A stretch of 64,000 bases of DNA from Pseudoalteromonas sp. G4 (GCF_028875915.1 NZ_JAPEHW010000003.1:62001-126000); one strand, 5' to 3'. Positions 50,857 through 60,108 are shown, counted from the first letter of the stretch. Notes: generated by a model from the sequence alone, not told the origin. Numbers and translations are program-made.

Positions 50857-53778
50857 TTAGAAACGGTAAGTTACACCAAGGTTATACGTAGTACCGTAAG
50901 CATCGTGATTAATTGAGTCAAAACCACGTGATGAGCCGTAAACGCTCGGTGGCTTTTTATCGAATAAGTTATCGATACTGGCGCGGATCATTACTGAATC
51001 TGATACTTCATAACCCGCACTTAAGTCCACCACAGTCCAGCTTTTCACATCGCGCTGTTCGTTGTCATCTAATTCGCCAAGTTCAATTAACTCGTCGATT
51101 TCACGGCCGCGTAAACCTTCTATATCATCTTGATAACTACCAGTATAGTTTGCACCAAGCGAGATGTAATAACGCTCTGCATCAAATGAAATTGAAAAAC
51201 GACCGACATTTTCAGGGTAGCGGAATGTGCCAACAAGTTGCTCAATGTCGTCTGAGCCCGGCTTATTACGGTCGTAATCAAGGTAGCGCGTGGCGTCGAG
51301 TTTTAACGTCAAATCACCCGCATCAAAACGAAAACGCTGATCAATTTTAATGTCTAAACCACGAATATCTTGGCTACCAGTGTTTTCTAATTGAATCACA
51401 TGGTCGCGATAAAGCTCTAGGCTGTAAGAGCGCGGATCATATTCATTGATGTAAGCCGCTAAAATTTCATCTAAGTTTGCACCTGCTTGATCAATGTAAA
51501 GGCCGCTATTATCGGTCACACTACATACGTCTTCACCGTATGAAATACCCATTTCACCATTAGGAACTAAACCACAGTGGCGTAATGATTCATCAGTAAT
51601 AGCACGGGCAAGTACCCCCGTCATATTGGTATCAATGACATCGTCGTAATTAAATTGCCAGTAATCTAATGTGATGGTGGTATCGCGGCTTGGGCTCCAT
51701 GCAAAACCAAGTGAGAGTGACTCAGATTCTTCAGCATTTAGTGCGCTGTTACCTAGCTCTAGGCTATTTACCGTCACTTGTGTGCCGTCACCTTCGCAGT
51801 ATAAATCAGCTACCGCTTGGTTAGCGCCACAATCAAAAGTTGATGTGGTTGTTCTTAGTTTTACACCTGCTTGGGTAAGCGAAGGTGCTCTAAACGAGGT
51901 TGCCCACGCTGCGCGTAACATTACGGAATCAACTGGGCGATAGCTTATGCTCACTTTAGGATTAAAAGTCGAGCCAAAGTCATCAAAATGGTCATAACGA
52001 CCTGCAAGTTGCATTTCAATTTTGTCACCTACTGGTACATAAAGCTCGGCAAATGCACCAAATTGCGTGCGCTCAGCTTCAGCAATGCTCGAACCATAAC
52101 CAAATACATCTACTAAGTATTCGTTGTCAGCATTTGCTACTGCGTTAGCAGATGGAATATCTGAAAGCTCTTCTTTGCGGGCTTCTAAGCCAAATGACGA
52201 TTGAATATCACTGCTGCCAATTGACATTAGTTCACCAGAGAGTGTGAAATCCCAACCGTAAACACGGCTTTTACCGTTACGCGTTGGTGTTTCTTGGGTA
52301 AGCGCTAAGGTTGCATCGTTAGTGCCATTACCCACTAAAAATGGGTTATAAAAATCAAGTAACGAACCTGCACCACAGCTAATATCGCCATTGTTTTGCT
52401 GTGCAATTGTGCCATCTGAACACAATTCACCTGCTAGTGCTGCATGGAATTTATAGCGGTTGTAAACGCCCTTTACAGCCACTTGATCTGAGCGTGATTC
52501 AGAAAACATGATGCCTGTTTCCCAATCCCAATCTGCTAACTGCCCTTCAAGGCTAGTAACAAAACGCATATTTTCAGATTCAACTTCAACGGTGCGAGGG
52601 TCGTTAAAGCGCGCATCAAATTGAAAACCCCATTGTTCTTGCCCTAGCAAAGTATCAAACGGGTCAATGTACAGCGAATCAAGTAATGGGTTATTACCGT
52701 TAGCATCGTCATAAATAAACAAGGCATCTTCTTTTACCCACGGGCCTTCACTGTCATCAAGCTGGTTAATTGCAGCAGGCGTTGAATACGCGGTAGATTT
52801 AGTTTTGCTGTAGAACATCTCGGTATTCCAAACAAGGTCACCCACAGCTTGGTTAAACATGAAACCACCCGACATACTTTCAAATGGTGCACGTAATACA
52901 TCGTCTTGATTACCATAGTAAGCACAAATTTGCTCGCCGTATTCGGTTGTAACCGTCTCAGTTAAGCAGCCAGGTGCAGGCTGCTCATTACCATCACGGC
53001 TGCTGTAGTAATAAATATTTGGCGTGTTTTCAAGCTTTGGTAAGTATGAATAGCTGTTAACTAAATTAGGTGATGCAAGGTAATCGCGGTCGCTTGCATT
53101 AAACTGGTTGCGGTCATAATAATCGGCAAATACCGTTAAATTACCTTCGCCAATTTGGGTGCCCCAAATAAGGTTGATTTGCTTTTTACTTTCATCTGAA
53201 TCTTCAAAGCTATCACCGTAGCTCACCTCAACTTCACCGCCATCGAAGTCTTTTTTCAAGATATAGTTAATCACACCCGCCACCGCATCTGCACCATAAA
53301 TTGCCGATGCACCTGTCGCTAAGATTTCAACACGCTCGATTGCTGCTAGTGGAATAGAGTTCACATCGACAAAGTTTTGCGTGCCTGCGGCAAATGAACT
53401 TGGCGCAACGCGGCGACCATTAATCAGCGTAAGTGTTGCCGATGGCCCCATACCACGTAAGCTTGCTGCGGCTTGTCCTGCTGGTGTAGAGGTTGATGTA
53501 CTGCCACTTTCACTGGTTGAGAATGTGCCTGCGCCGCCTTTTAGCTGCGGAATATCTTGCAGTAATTCGTAAATGGATGAAGCGCCTGAACGCTCGATGT
53601 CTTCTGCACTTAAAATTGTGATTGGCTGGGTGCCTTCAAGGTCAACACCTTTAATGCGAGAACCTGTGATCTCAATGCGCTCTACTGATTCTGCTTCTGA
53701 ATTTTTGGCTGGTTGCTCTGCAGCATGTGCTGAAACTGACAGCGCTGCAAAAATGGCTAAGGTTAACTTGTTATACAT
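50857..53778 (-). CDS. TonB-dependent receptor (973 aa)
   Basis: Large outer-membrane receptor. A signal peptide (LTLAIFAALSVSAHAA), the plug with VERIEITGSRIKGVDLEG, QPITILSAEDIERSGASSIYELLQDIP, GPSATLTLINGRRV and AIERVEILATGASAIYGADAVAGVINYIL, then a 22-strand barrel ending in GVTYRF. The plug belongs to the group often tied to peptide or oligosaccharide uptake in Alteromonadales. It is divergent from the secreted cyanophycinase-like gene and upstream of the transporter and amidohydrolase genes. Its ribosome binding site lies in a hairpin. Confidence 0.93.
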   Translation of the reverse strand: MYNKLTLAIFAALSVSAHAAEQPAKNSEAESVERIEITGSRIKGVDLEGTQPITILSAEDIERSGASSIYELLQDIPQLKGGAGTFSTSESGSTSTSTPAGQAAASLRGMGPSATLTLINGRRVAPSSFAAGTQNFVDVNSIPLAAIERVEILATGASAIYGADAVAGVINYILKKDFDGGEVEVSYGDSFEDSDESKKQINLIWGTQIGEGNLTVFADYYDRNQFNASDRDYLASPNLVNSYSYLPKLENTPNIYYYSSRDGNEQPAPGCLTETVTTEYGEQICAYYGNQDDVLRAPFESMSGGFMFNQAVGDLVWNTEMFYSKTKSTAYSTPAAINQLDDSEGPWVKEDALFIYDDANGNNPLLDSLYIDPFDTLLGQEQWGFQFDARFNDPRTVEVESENMRFVTSLEGQLADWDWETGIMFSESRSDQVAVKGVYNRYKFHAALAGELCSDGTIAQQNNGDISCGAGSLLDFYNPFLVGNGTNDATLALTQETPTRNGKSRVYGWDFTLSGELMSIGSSDIQSSFGLEARKEELSDIPSANAVANADNEYLVDVFGYGSSIAEAERTQFGAFAELYVPVGDKIEMQLAGRYDHFDDFGSTFNPKVSISYRPVDSVMLRAAWATSFRAPSLTQAGVKLRTTTSTFDCGANQAVADLYCEGDGTQVTVNSLELGNSALNAEESESLSLGFAWSPSRDTTITLDYWQFNYDDVIDTNMTGVLARAITDESLRHCGLVPNGEMGISYGEDVCSVTDNSGLYIDQAGANLDEILAAYINEYDPRSYSLELYRDHVIQLENTGSQDIRGLDIKIDQRFRFDAGDLTLKLDATRYLDYDRNKPGSDDIEQLVGTFRYPENVGRFSISFDAERYYISLGANYTGSYQDDIEGLRGREIDELIELGELDDNEQRDVKSWTVVDLSAGYEVSDSVMIRASIDNLFDKKPPSVYGSSRGFDSINHDAYGTTYNLGVTYRF

Positions 53779-53781
53779 ACT

Positions 53782-53803
53782 TCACCTGTTTCTGATTAGG
53801 TGA
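53782..53803 (-). promoter_or_regulatory. Hairpin hiding the ribosome binding site of the 973-aa TonB receptor
   Basis: On the minus strand TCACCT pairs with AGGTGA across a 10-base loop; AGGTGA is the Shine-Dalgarno three bases before the ATG. It may limit translation until opened. Confidence 0.4.
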
Positions 53804-54207
53804 TTAAACAAAACAGACATATCCCATAAATTTGAGGGATCGATTACGCAATTTAGACGCAATTATGCCGTGTTTTAGCCAATGTAATTGTGATAGAGCA
53901 CAGTCAAAAGGCGTGTTTAATCAAAGAAATTTTATTTTTGTAATTTTTTTGGGGTGGGTTGCATACCAATAGACAACACCACGGTTAAAAACCGTGTGTC
54001 TACTCGTCGAACCACTCAGAAAGGTAGTGTGGTGAGTAGAAGTAACAAACAAGCTGATTCGCTTTTTTTAACATTTCTTCATCTCGTGTTTTTTGACATT
54101 ACAAACTGGCGTGTGCTAGTTTGCATCCCGCAAAGTTCATAATTTTTATATCACAGCTTTTTTTGTGATGACAAGCCATTTTTTAAAAACTTGATTGGAA
54201 ATTAATC
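53804..54207. other. Divergent promoter region of receptor and cyanophycinase-like genes
   Basis: Carries both promoters and the plus-strand structured leader at 53971-54039. A T-rich tract with TTTGGGGTGGG precedes the leader. No ARG box matching the consensus was found here. An ATCACA/TGTGAT inverted repeat near 54151-54171 is in the wrong orientation for CRP. Confidence 0.45.
53971..54039 (+). ncRNA. Candidate structured 5' leader with two tandem bulged hairpins
   Basis: Hairpin 1: AGACA-[ACAC]-CACGGTT pairs with AACCGTG-TGTCT around AAA. Hairpin 2: CTACTC-[GTCGA]-ACCAC pairs with GTGGT-GAGTAG around a 13-base loop. Both have about 11 bp and a 4-5 base bulge on the 5' side. A short AAGC/GCTT stem with a T run follows at 54051-54068, then the ATG at 54208. 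No known riboswitch class was recognised. Confidence 0.35.
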
Positions 54208-55827
54208 ATGAACTTTGTGTCTTTTGTAAAAAATTTCACCCTCGCGTTTTCGCTTTTTTATAGCCTAACATCCTCTGCGCAAACACTTTATTTAGCGGGC
54301 GGCGCACTTAAAACGTGTTCGAGTTTAGCGCAAAAAAACTGCATTGAAAAAACTTCATTTTCATCCCATGCAAAAACCCATTCACTCTATTTGATTAACG
54401 AAACAGCCATCACTGCAATTAACTCAAATTGGCCAAACACCAACACACAGCACAAAATTGCCACGCGTAAATTACTCAACAAAATAAAAAGCAAACACGT
54501 CATTTCCAAAGCAGAGCTTATTGATAAATTTAAAAGCGAAAATGCCGCGTTATATCGCGCTTTAAGCAATCAAGAATATTACTTTGTATTTGATATGCTT
54601 GAACTACCACTCATTGTGAATAATAAACGTATTAGTGAGCAAGTACTCACAAACAAAAACAGGATTAAAAGCACAACTGAGATTTTAAACGCCATTAGTT
54701 TAGATATTAAAAACGCGCCAAATAAAACCCTGTATTTAGTTACGGCGTCTTCTCGTGACCCCTATGAATCGGCGGATTTTTATAACGGCTTATTTAGCCA
54801 ATACAAGATAAATGCAAAGTGGTTAGCGCTAACACCAGCACTTGCTAAAGCCATTGCAAAACAAGATTGCGAAAACCTTGATAACTACCGTAACAAAATT
54901 AATTTAGCCTATAACCGCGACACGGTTTACCCCGATTTAACAACGCAAGAAAAAGCCTTGTGTGATGCTGGCATCGACAATTTAATCACTACCCTTAAAA
55001 ACGCCGATGGCCTGTTTTTTAATGGCGGGGATCAATCGCTTACTAAGCAGGTGTTTGTTAATGCTGAGACAAAAGAACCTTACCCTTGGTTTGAGGTTAT
55101 TCAAAGCCGAGAAATTTTAGTAGGCACAAGTGCTGGCACGGCCATGCAATCAGGTGGCCAAAATAATTATGGCAATGTACCTATGATCACTAACGGCAGT
55201 AGCTTAAATGCTCTTAAAAATGGCGCATTCGATGCACCGCCTCCAGCTGAAAACTGTCAAAACCAAGGCGGCTGCCAGCACCTTGAGTTTGATGCGCTAA
55301 CTTTTGATAAACACGGTGGTTTAGGTAGTTTTGATTTCGGTATTTTGGATACCCATTTTAGTGAGCGAGGTCGCACCCCACGTTTAGCCGTTTTAATGCA
55401 AGCAACCAAGCAACAATTAGGCTTTGGTGTAGATGAAACTACTGCGCTTAAAGTGGAAAAAAACACAGGCAAGATGTCGGTCATCGGTAAAGAAGGCGTT
55501 GTAATATTAGCGCACACGGCAAAGAACACTTTTCGTTATCACTTTATCCCTAATGGTGAAGAGTTTACGCTCTCAAGCCTAAAACAGAAAAAAACCGAAA
55601 ATAAAAAAGCAAATTCTGGTGAAGAAAACGTTTTTGAAAATGCCATTTCAAACGGGCAAATTCGACGCGCACTGCAAGACTTTTGTAACAGCGAAAAGCA
55701 GGCAATTACACTCGTTGAAACCGCGCAAAAAGACACGCCAGTCACATTTACAAAAGATGCAAACACGACTTGTGTTAAAACGCATTCAGGTGTTTACCGT
55801 ATTGAAAATATGCTAATGAGACTTTAA
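54208..55827 (+). CDS. Exported cyanophycinase-family peptidase (S51), long form
   Basis: A 539-residue protein with a signal peptide ending SSAQ (about 24), then LYLAGGALKTCSS, typical of the S51 N-terminus. A central helical stretch (about 62-165) separates it from TLYLVTASSRDP. Catalytic features are VGTSAGTAMQSGG (Ser308), FFNGGDQS and DTHFSERGRTPRL (His383). These match cyanophycinases, including extracellular CphE/CphI-type enzymes, by memory. A C-terminal part from 445 is unique. It is divergent from the 973-aa TonB receptor. Confidence 0.82.
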   Translation: MNFVSFVKNFTLAFSLFYSLTSSAQTLYLAGGALKTCSSLAQKNCIEKTSFSSHAKTHSLYLINETAITAINSNWPNTNTQHKIATRKLLNKIKSKHVISKAELIDKFKSENAALYRALSNQEYYFVFDMLELPLIVNNKRISEQVLTNKNRIKSTTEILNAISLDIKNAPNKTLYLVTASSRDPYESADFYNGLFSQYKINAKWLALTPALAKAIAKQDCENLDNYRNKINLAYNRDTVYPDLTTQEKALCDAGIDNLITTLKNADGLFFNGGDQSLTKQVFVNAETKEPYPWFEVIQSREILVGTSAGTAMQSGGQNNYGNVPMITNGSSLNALKNGAFDAPPPAENCQNQGGCQHLEFDALTFDKHGGLGSFDFGILDTHFSERGRTPRLAVLMQATKQQLGFGVDETTALKVEKNTGKMSVIGKEGVVILAHTAKNTFRYHFIPNGEEFTLSSLKQKKTENKKANSGEENVFENAISNGQIRRALQDFCNSEKQAITLVETAQKDTPVTFTKDANTTCVKTHSGVYRIENMLMRL

Positions 55828-55833
55828 AAAGTG

Positions 55834-55880
55834 ATTTATCGCTGTCAGAATTTTTTGCCTTTCTACTGACAGCGATAAAT
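55834..55880. terminator. Long hairpin between convergent genes
   Basis: A 15-bp perfect stem ATTTATCGCTGTCAG / CTGACAGCGATAAAT with a 17-base loop, between the cyanophycinase-like gene and the M15 peptidase gene. It lacks a clean T run but could end transcripts from both sides. Confidence 0.6.
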
Positions 55881-55888
55881 TTAAAGGG

Positions 55889-56770
55889 TTACCAACGGGC
55901 GTTAAAACCACGATTATCAATATGCACAAAACCGCCATGACGCGCATTTGGATAATACTTGCCAACACCGCCTTGGCGGTTGTCATGGTTTAAAAACGCG
56001 ACAAAAAGGGTGTATAGATAGTCCACATCTTTTTTGTTTTGCACACCATCCCCATTTAAATCGTCCATTCGTTGATCACCATTTTCATCAATGTATAAAT
56101 CAAAAGCATCACCGTATTGGTGCCTGCTGTGCTTGCCATTGCCAATCATGCGATTGTAATACGGCGTACGATAGCCACTAATGAAAGAAAAACGTTTAAA
56201 TTTTATACCTTTAGAAATTAAAAAATCCTTCAAACGATTAAGCATTTTTAGCCCTTCGGTGGTGGCTAAAAAGTACTTAGGAAAGTCGGATTTTTGTTTG
56301 CTCAGCATATTTTTAACTTGCACAAGGTCTGAAAGATAAATGTTCTCATCACCTTTTTTCACCTCAATTAATCCTTTGGGCTGTGCGTACTGAGCGAGCG
56401 ATTTATATGCTTGAGGATAGGTATTAAAACGGTACCCTTTTAGAGCGCTTATTTTTGCCGTATCGATAGGGGTTTTTACCACAAGTTGCAGCAAGGTTTT
56501 GCGGTTTGCACGATCACCGAGCGCCACGTGATAAAAGCCAGGTTCAGATGGCGCAGTTGCCAAAAACACATGCTGCGATTTTTGGCTAAGCCACTGCACT
56601 GTGTTTGAAAGCGCAAACTCATCTGATAACACAATATGCAGGCGCTCATTAGGCATCAGCACCACGCTATTAATGCCAGATTCAACAACAAACTCAGGCA
56701 GTGAACTTGCCTGAGCTTTGCCCATTAGCATCACACAAACCACTAGTCCAAATAAAAAATAACGAGCCAT
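55889..56770 (-). CDS. Exported M15-type peptidase with EF-hand-like loop
   Basis: A 293-residue protein with signal peptide (about 1-21). Residues 195-225 contain SGYRTPYYNR and the zinc motif SxHxxGxAxD as SRHQYGDAFD (His217, Asp224); HGGFVHID gives the last histidine (His283). These mark M15 D-Ala-D-Ala carboxypeptidase-like enzymes acting on peptidoglycan. Residues 228-241 (DENGDQRMDDLNGD) are rich in Asp/Asn as in calcium-binding loops. The gene is followed by none on its strand, and preceded by an L,D-transpeptidase gene. Confidence 0.82.
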   Translation of the reverse strand: MARYFLFGLVVCVMLMGKAQASSLPEFVVESGINSVVLMPNERLHIVLSDEFALSNTVQWLSQKSQHVFLATAPSEPGFYHVALGDRANRKTLLQLVVKTPIDTAKISALKGYRFNTYPQAYKSLAQYAQPKGLIEVKKGDENIYLSDLVQVKNMLSKQKSDFPKYFLATTEGLKMLNRLKDFLISKGIKFKRFSFISGYRTPYYNRMIGNGKHSRHQYGDAFDLYIDENGDQRMDDLNGDGVQNKKDVDYLYTLFVAFLNHDNRQGGVGKYYPNARHGGFVHIDNRGFNARW

Positions 56771-56778
56771 ATTTTGCC

Positions 56779-58341
56779 TTACAGCGGTTGATTAAGCTTT
56801 GCTAATAGCTTTTTATCACGCTGATATATATCAGGATAAAAGTGCAAACCATCAAAGTTATGCGACACCGTCCAATACATTAAAAATACATCGAGTGGTT
56901 TGTTTAAATTAATACGCGTTGTTTCACGGGTCTCTAAAGTATTTTGCAATGCTTGTGCTGACCATTTTTCATCATCAGCTAAAATTGCTTCCGCTAGTTT
57001 GAAGGGCTCTTCTACCCTAACGCAGCCATGACTAAATGCACGTTGCTCTTGACCGAATAAACTTTTTGCAGGCGTGTCGTGCAAGTAAATTGAATACTTA
57101 TTTGGCAACATAAATTTAATTAAACCCAAGGAGTTTTTCTCCGATGGACGCTGCACAAACCAATAGGGGAATGAGCGCGAAGTGATGTTTTCCCAATTAA
57201 TTTCATTGACATCTACAGGGTTGCGTCTACTGTCGACCACCATAAAGTCTTTTTTGTCTAAATAACCAATATCTTCTTTTACTTTTGGAATAATGCCGCG
57301 TGCAATACTGCGCGGTACAGTCCATGTTGGGTTAACCACTAAATAACGCATTTGGCCTTTAAATACGGGGGTTCGCGTATAATTTCGGCCTACTACTACA
57401 TTAGTTTTCCAGCTCAGTTTGCCTTGCTGATATAAATACAATTCATAGCCAGCAATATTCACAATCAAAAACTCATCATCAATGCTATTCTCGACCCAAC
57501 GAATGCGCTCTAAATTGGCATTTATGGTTTCTATGCGCTGCTTTTTTGAGATATTTAAAATCGCGAGTGTGTCTTTACCTATTATGCCATCTGCAGCAAG
57601 TTGGTTGAGCGATTGCAGTTTTTTAATGCCCATCACAAGGTCATGTGAATAGAGCGTGCTATCAACACTTTGCGCTTGTGTTACAAGTTGAAGGTCATAC
57701 AATTTTTGACGAATAAGTGGCACCGCGTCATCACGTTTTTGCGGTTTTAACACACGCCCACTAAGCGCTATTTCAGCACGTTCGGGTAAGTTATGATAAA
57801 AAATAAGCGCATCTTTTAACAATGCATATTGTGGTAATTTAGGTTTTAGTTTTGCTAACCCTTGTGGAATTGAATTGCGCGAAACATGGTAAAGCAACTG
57901 TTCGGAGGCTTTTTTCGGAGATATTGCATATTGCTGATAATTCCAGGTATTTGAAATAGCCTGTGGGTTAACTTTGCCTCTAATTAAATGAGTTGCATAG
58001 GTCATTACCGCATCTGTCAGCAGTAAATCAAACGTGAGCGTGTGCTGTTTTTTACTGTGCCAGCTATGAAGTGAGTTAAGGTGATAATCTTGTGGCTTTA
58101 AACCTTCTTGCCATGCATTTTCAAGAGCCGTTATTAGCTGAGACACTGCGACATCATTTTGCCAAATCAACTCGTAGTTATTGGTTTGGTAGGCGTAGTT
58201 AACCAGCTCTTTGCTATGAAGTTTTTGCCCTTCGATAACTGGCGTTGGCGACATTAAAATCAGTTCTAATTGATCAAGATAAGATGCCTTGCTTGAAAAA
58301 GATGCCAGCAAAGCCAACATTAAAGCCATTAATGCACGCAT
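56779..58341 (-). CDS. L,D-transpeptidase (YcbB/LdtD-type)
   Basis: A 520-residue exported enzyme: signal peptide, a scaffold region, a peptidoglycan-binding domain at about 205-262 (MGIKKLQSLNQLAADGIIG) and a YkuD catalytic domain (291-445) with SHGCVRVE, catalytic Cys440. It makes 3-3 peptidoglycan crosslinks or attaches proteins. It ends eight bases before the M15 peptidase gene, so the two cell-wall enzymes form an operon. Confidence 0.92.
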   Translation of the reverse strand: MRALMALMLALLASFSSKASYLDQLELILMSPTPVIEGQKLHSKELVNYAYQTNNYELIWQNDVAVSQLITALENAWQEGLKPQDYHLNSLHSWHSKKQHTLTFDLLLTDAVMTYATHLIRGKVNPQAISNTWNYQQYAISPKKASEQLLYHVSRNSIPQGLAKLKPKLPQYALLKDALIFYHNLPERAEIALSGRVLKPQKRDDAVPLIRQKLYDLQLVTQAQSVDSTLYSHDLVMGIKKLQSLNQLAADGIIGKDTLAILNISKKQRIETINANLERIRWVENSIDDEFLIVNIAGYELYLYQQGKLSWKTNVVVGRNYTRTPVFKGQMRYLVVNPTWTVPRSIARGIIPKVKEDIGYLDKKDFMVVDSRRNPVDVNEINWENITSRSFPYWFVQRPSEKNSLGLIKFMLPNKYSIYLHDTPAKSLFGQEQRAFSHGCVRVEEPFKLAEAILADDEKWSAQALQNTLETRETTRINLNKPLDVFLMYWTVSHNFDGLHFYPDIYQRDKKLLAKLNQPL

Positions 58342-58491
58342 AAAAGTCCCTTTTTTGTATTTAACTTAGTTACTTCAGAACTAAGTTGATTAGTTTTATA
58401 CCTTAAATAAACTGCCCTTTACTTAGCGCGTAAAAATACAAAACGCGCTAACCTTCAAGGCCTAAATATGAAAATGCACAATTAAGTGCAT

Positions 58492-58911
58492 TTAGTCTTT
58501 TTTCGCCTCAGGTTTAAAACCTAGTACTGTCACTTTCGCTTTTTTGCTGATCAGTATATTGCCCATCGAGTCGTAGCTTAATAGCACTTTCTTCAGTTTA
58601 ATTTTTTCGCCTTTTGGTAAGGTAAGTACACGTGTTTCCATGCCTTTATTGAGCACGCCTAAAACATCGTACTCTTTTTCTTGGCCATCACTCATTACAA
58701 CTTTGATATTTTTAATATGCACCGTGCCCTGATCTACATGTAATTTAATTTTAGTAACATGACTTTCAGAATAACTCGGTTTCACTTCATCCGTTTCAGC
58801 TTTGAAAGAAACTAATTTATGGGCAACCTCAATCCATTCGCCTTCAGTTTTAGCGATTGCTGAGTAGCTAAAAAATAAAGCCAAAATTATTATTAAACGT
58901 TTTATCATCAT
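58492..58911 (-). CDS. Exported hypothetical protein (139 aa)
   Basis: Signal peptide (LIIILALFFSYSAIA) followed by an all-beta domain with KIKLHVDQGTVHIKNIKVVMSDGQ and a C-terminal KKAKVTVLGFKP. The layout resembles the DUF2541/YaaI-type small periplasmic proteins, though this is uncertain. It stands alone. Confidence 0.65.
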   Translation of the reverse strand: MMIKRLIIILALFFSYSAIAKTEGEWIEVAHKLVSFKAETDEVKPSYSESHVTKIKLHVDQGTVHIKNIKVVMSDGQEKEYDVLGVLNKGMETRVLTLPKGEKIKLKKVLLSYDSMGNILISKKAKVTVLGFKPEAKKD

Positions 58912-59116
58912 GATCCCTTTTGATATCTAGTTATATTAAGTAATTAGTTTAATTCAAAAATATATCTATTAGGTTGATTAACATCAACGAAAACAGGTAC
59001 AAAAGATACAGTACATAAAATCAGCGATATATAAAAGAACTTAAGCACAAACTTTGCTTTTTAATTAAGCGAATAAAAAAGTATACTGACCCCAAATTAA
59101 ATACACTGATATTGCA

Positions 59117-59533
59117 ATGGTTGCTCACGGTAAAATTAAATGCACTTGGCAAGATAATTTACTTCGCTTGGATGTTTTTGGCCCTTTTAATGTGATTGGC
59201 GTAAATAAAGCATTTGACGAATTAAGGCATATTGCACACCAAGCAAAACATGAAACTTGGTTTCGCATTGATATTATCGATGAGGAAACGCTTGGCTGCC
59301 CGCAGGTAATGAAAACCATTGGCCAATCTTATGTGTGGAGTTTAAATAATCACTGCCAAATGATTGCTATTGTGTGTGCTAATCGCGTACAGCTGAGCTT
59401 GCTAAATTCATTTATTGAAACCTCAGGGTTAAATGTAAAAGCATTTACAGATACTGACGAAGCGCTCGCCGCCATAGCAAAATTGAACCCTGATAATACT
59501 GCACACACTCAAGAACAGCGTGAAGTTAGTTAA
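59117..59533 (+). CDS. STAS-like hypothetical protein (138 aa)
   Basis: An alpha-beta protein beginning GKIKCTWQDNLLRLDVFGPFN, with FRIDIIDEETLGCPQVMKTIGQSYVWS and a late VKAFTDTDEALAAI, consistent with a SpoIIAA/STAS-like fold. No signal peptide. The function is unknown. It lies 70 bp before a DoxX-like gene. Confidence 0.65.
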   Translation: MVAHGKIKCTWQDNLLRLDVFGPFNVIGVNKAFDELRHIAHQAKHETWFRIDIIDEETLGCPQVMKTIGQSYVWSLNNHCQMIAIVCANRVQLSLLNSFIETSGLNVKAFTDTDEALAAIAKLNPDNTAHTQEQREVS

Positions 59534-59603
59534 CACTTTCACTTTAATTTGCACTTAACGTTTGTGCTGGTTCTGATTTTAATTTGCAACAAGGAAGTCG
59601 CTG

Positions 59604-60005
59604 TTGTCATCTATTCAAATTGCCCGCTTTATTGTGAGTTTTAGCTGGCTTTACCATGGTATTGCACCAAAACTAATACAGATTGCCCCACTAGAAAAAC
59701 TCATGACTGCAAGCTTAGGTTTTAGCGAAGACATGTCTTATTACATCACTAAAAGTGCAGGGGTTGGAGAGCTGCTTTTTGGATTGCTGTTGTTTTTCTT
59801 TTACCGTTCTAAACCATTGCTGATATTAAACATTTTGGCACTTATTGGGTTACTACTATTTGTTGCAGTATTGCAGCCACAATTACTTTTTGAAGCCTTT
59901 AACCCTGTTACCACTAACCTTGGCATTATTGGTTTAAGTATGGTGCTATTGAATGACTTAAAAAATGACGCTGTAACAACGAACTTAAAAGGTCAACAGA
60001 CCTAA
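59604..60005 (+). CDS. DoxX-like membrane protein (133 aa)
   Basis: Four transmembrane helices (5-22, 48-68, 74-92, 100-120). ARFIVSFSWLYHGIAPKLI and KSAGVGELLFGLLLFF match the DoxX-like family. The start is a TTG at 59604 preceded by AAGGAAG. Family members are linked to redox or membrane stress but no reaction is known. Confidence 0.75.
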   Translation: MSSIQIARFIVSFSWLYHGIAPKLIQIAPLEKLMTASLGFSEDMSYYITKSAGVGELLFGLLLFFFYRSKPLLILNILALIGLLLFVAVLQPQLLFEAFNPVTTNLGIIGLSMVLLNDLKNDAVTTNLKGQQT

Positions 60006-60021
60006 TAACATACAAGAATAA

Positions 60022-60058
60022 AAAATCAGCTTACAGTTTAAGGCTGTAAGCTGATTTT
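60022..60058 (+). terminator. Terminator after the DoxX-like gene
   Basis: A 15-bp stem AAAATCAGCTTACAG / CTGTAAGCTGATTTT with a 7-base loop. A second, weaker hairpin with GGTGCCTTTTT follows at about 60070-60096. Confidence 0.85.
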
Positions 60059-60108
60059 ATCATTTCAAAGAGGCATCACATCAAAGTGGTGCCTTTTTGA
60101 AATAACTA

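Noticed and set aside
50063..51350. Antisense ORFs over the transporter and TonB receptor genes
   Set aside because: They are frame shadows of strongly supported genes, without ribosome binding sites or domain content.
53954..54142. 62-codon ORF on the plus strand in the divergent promoter region
   Set aside because: It starts with TTG without a ribosome binding site, its composition is not protein-like and it overlaps the paired RNA structure.
54151..54171. ATCACA...TGTGAT inverted repeat before the cyanophycinase-like gene as a CRP site
   Set aside because: The half-sites are in the reverse order to the CRP consensus (TGTGA...TCACA) and the spacing is wrong; it is at most a hairpin.
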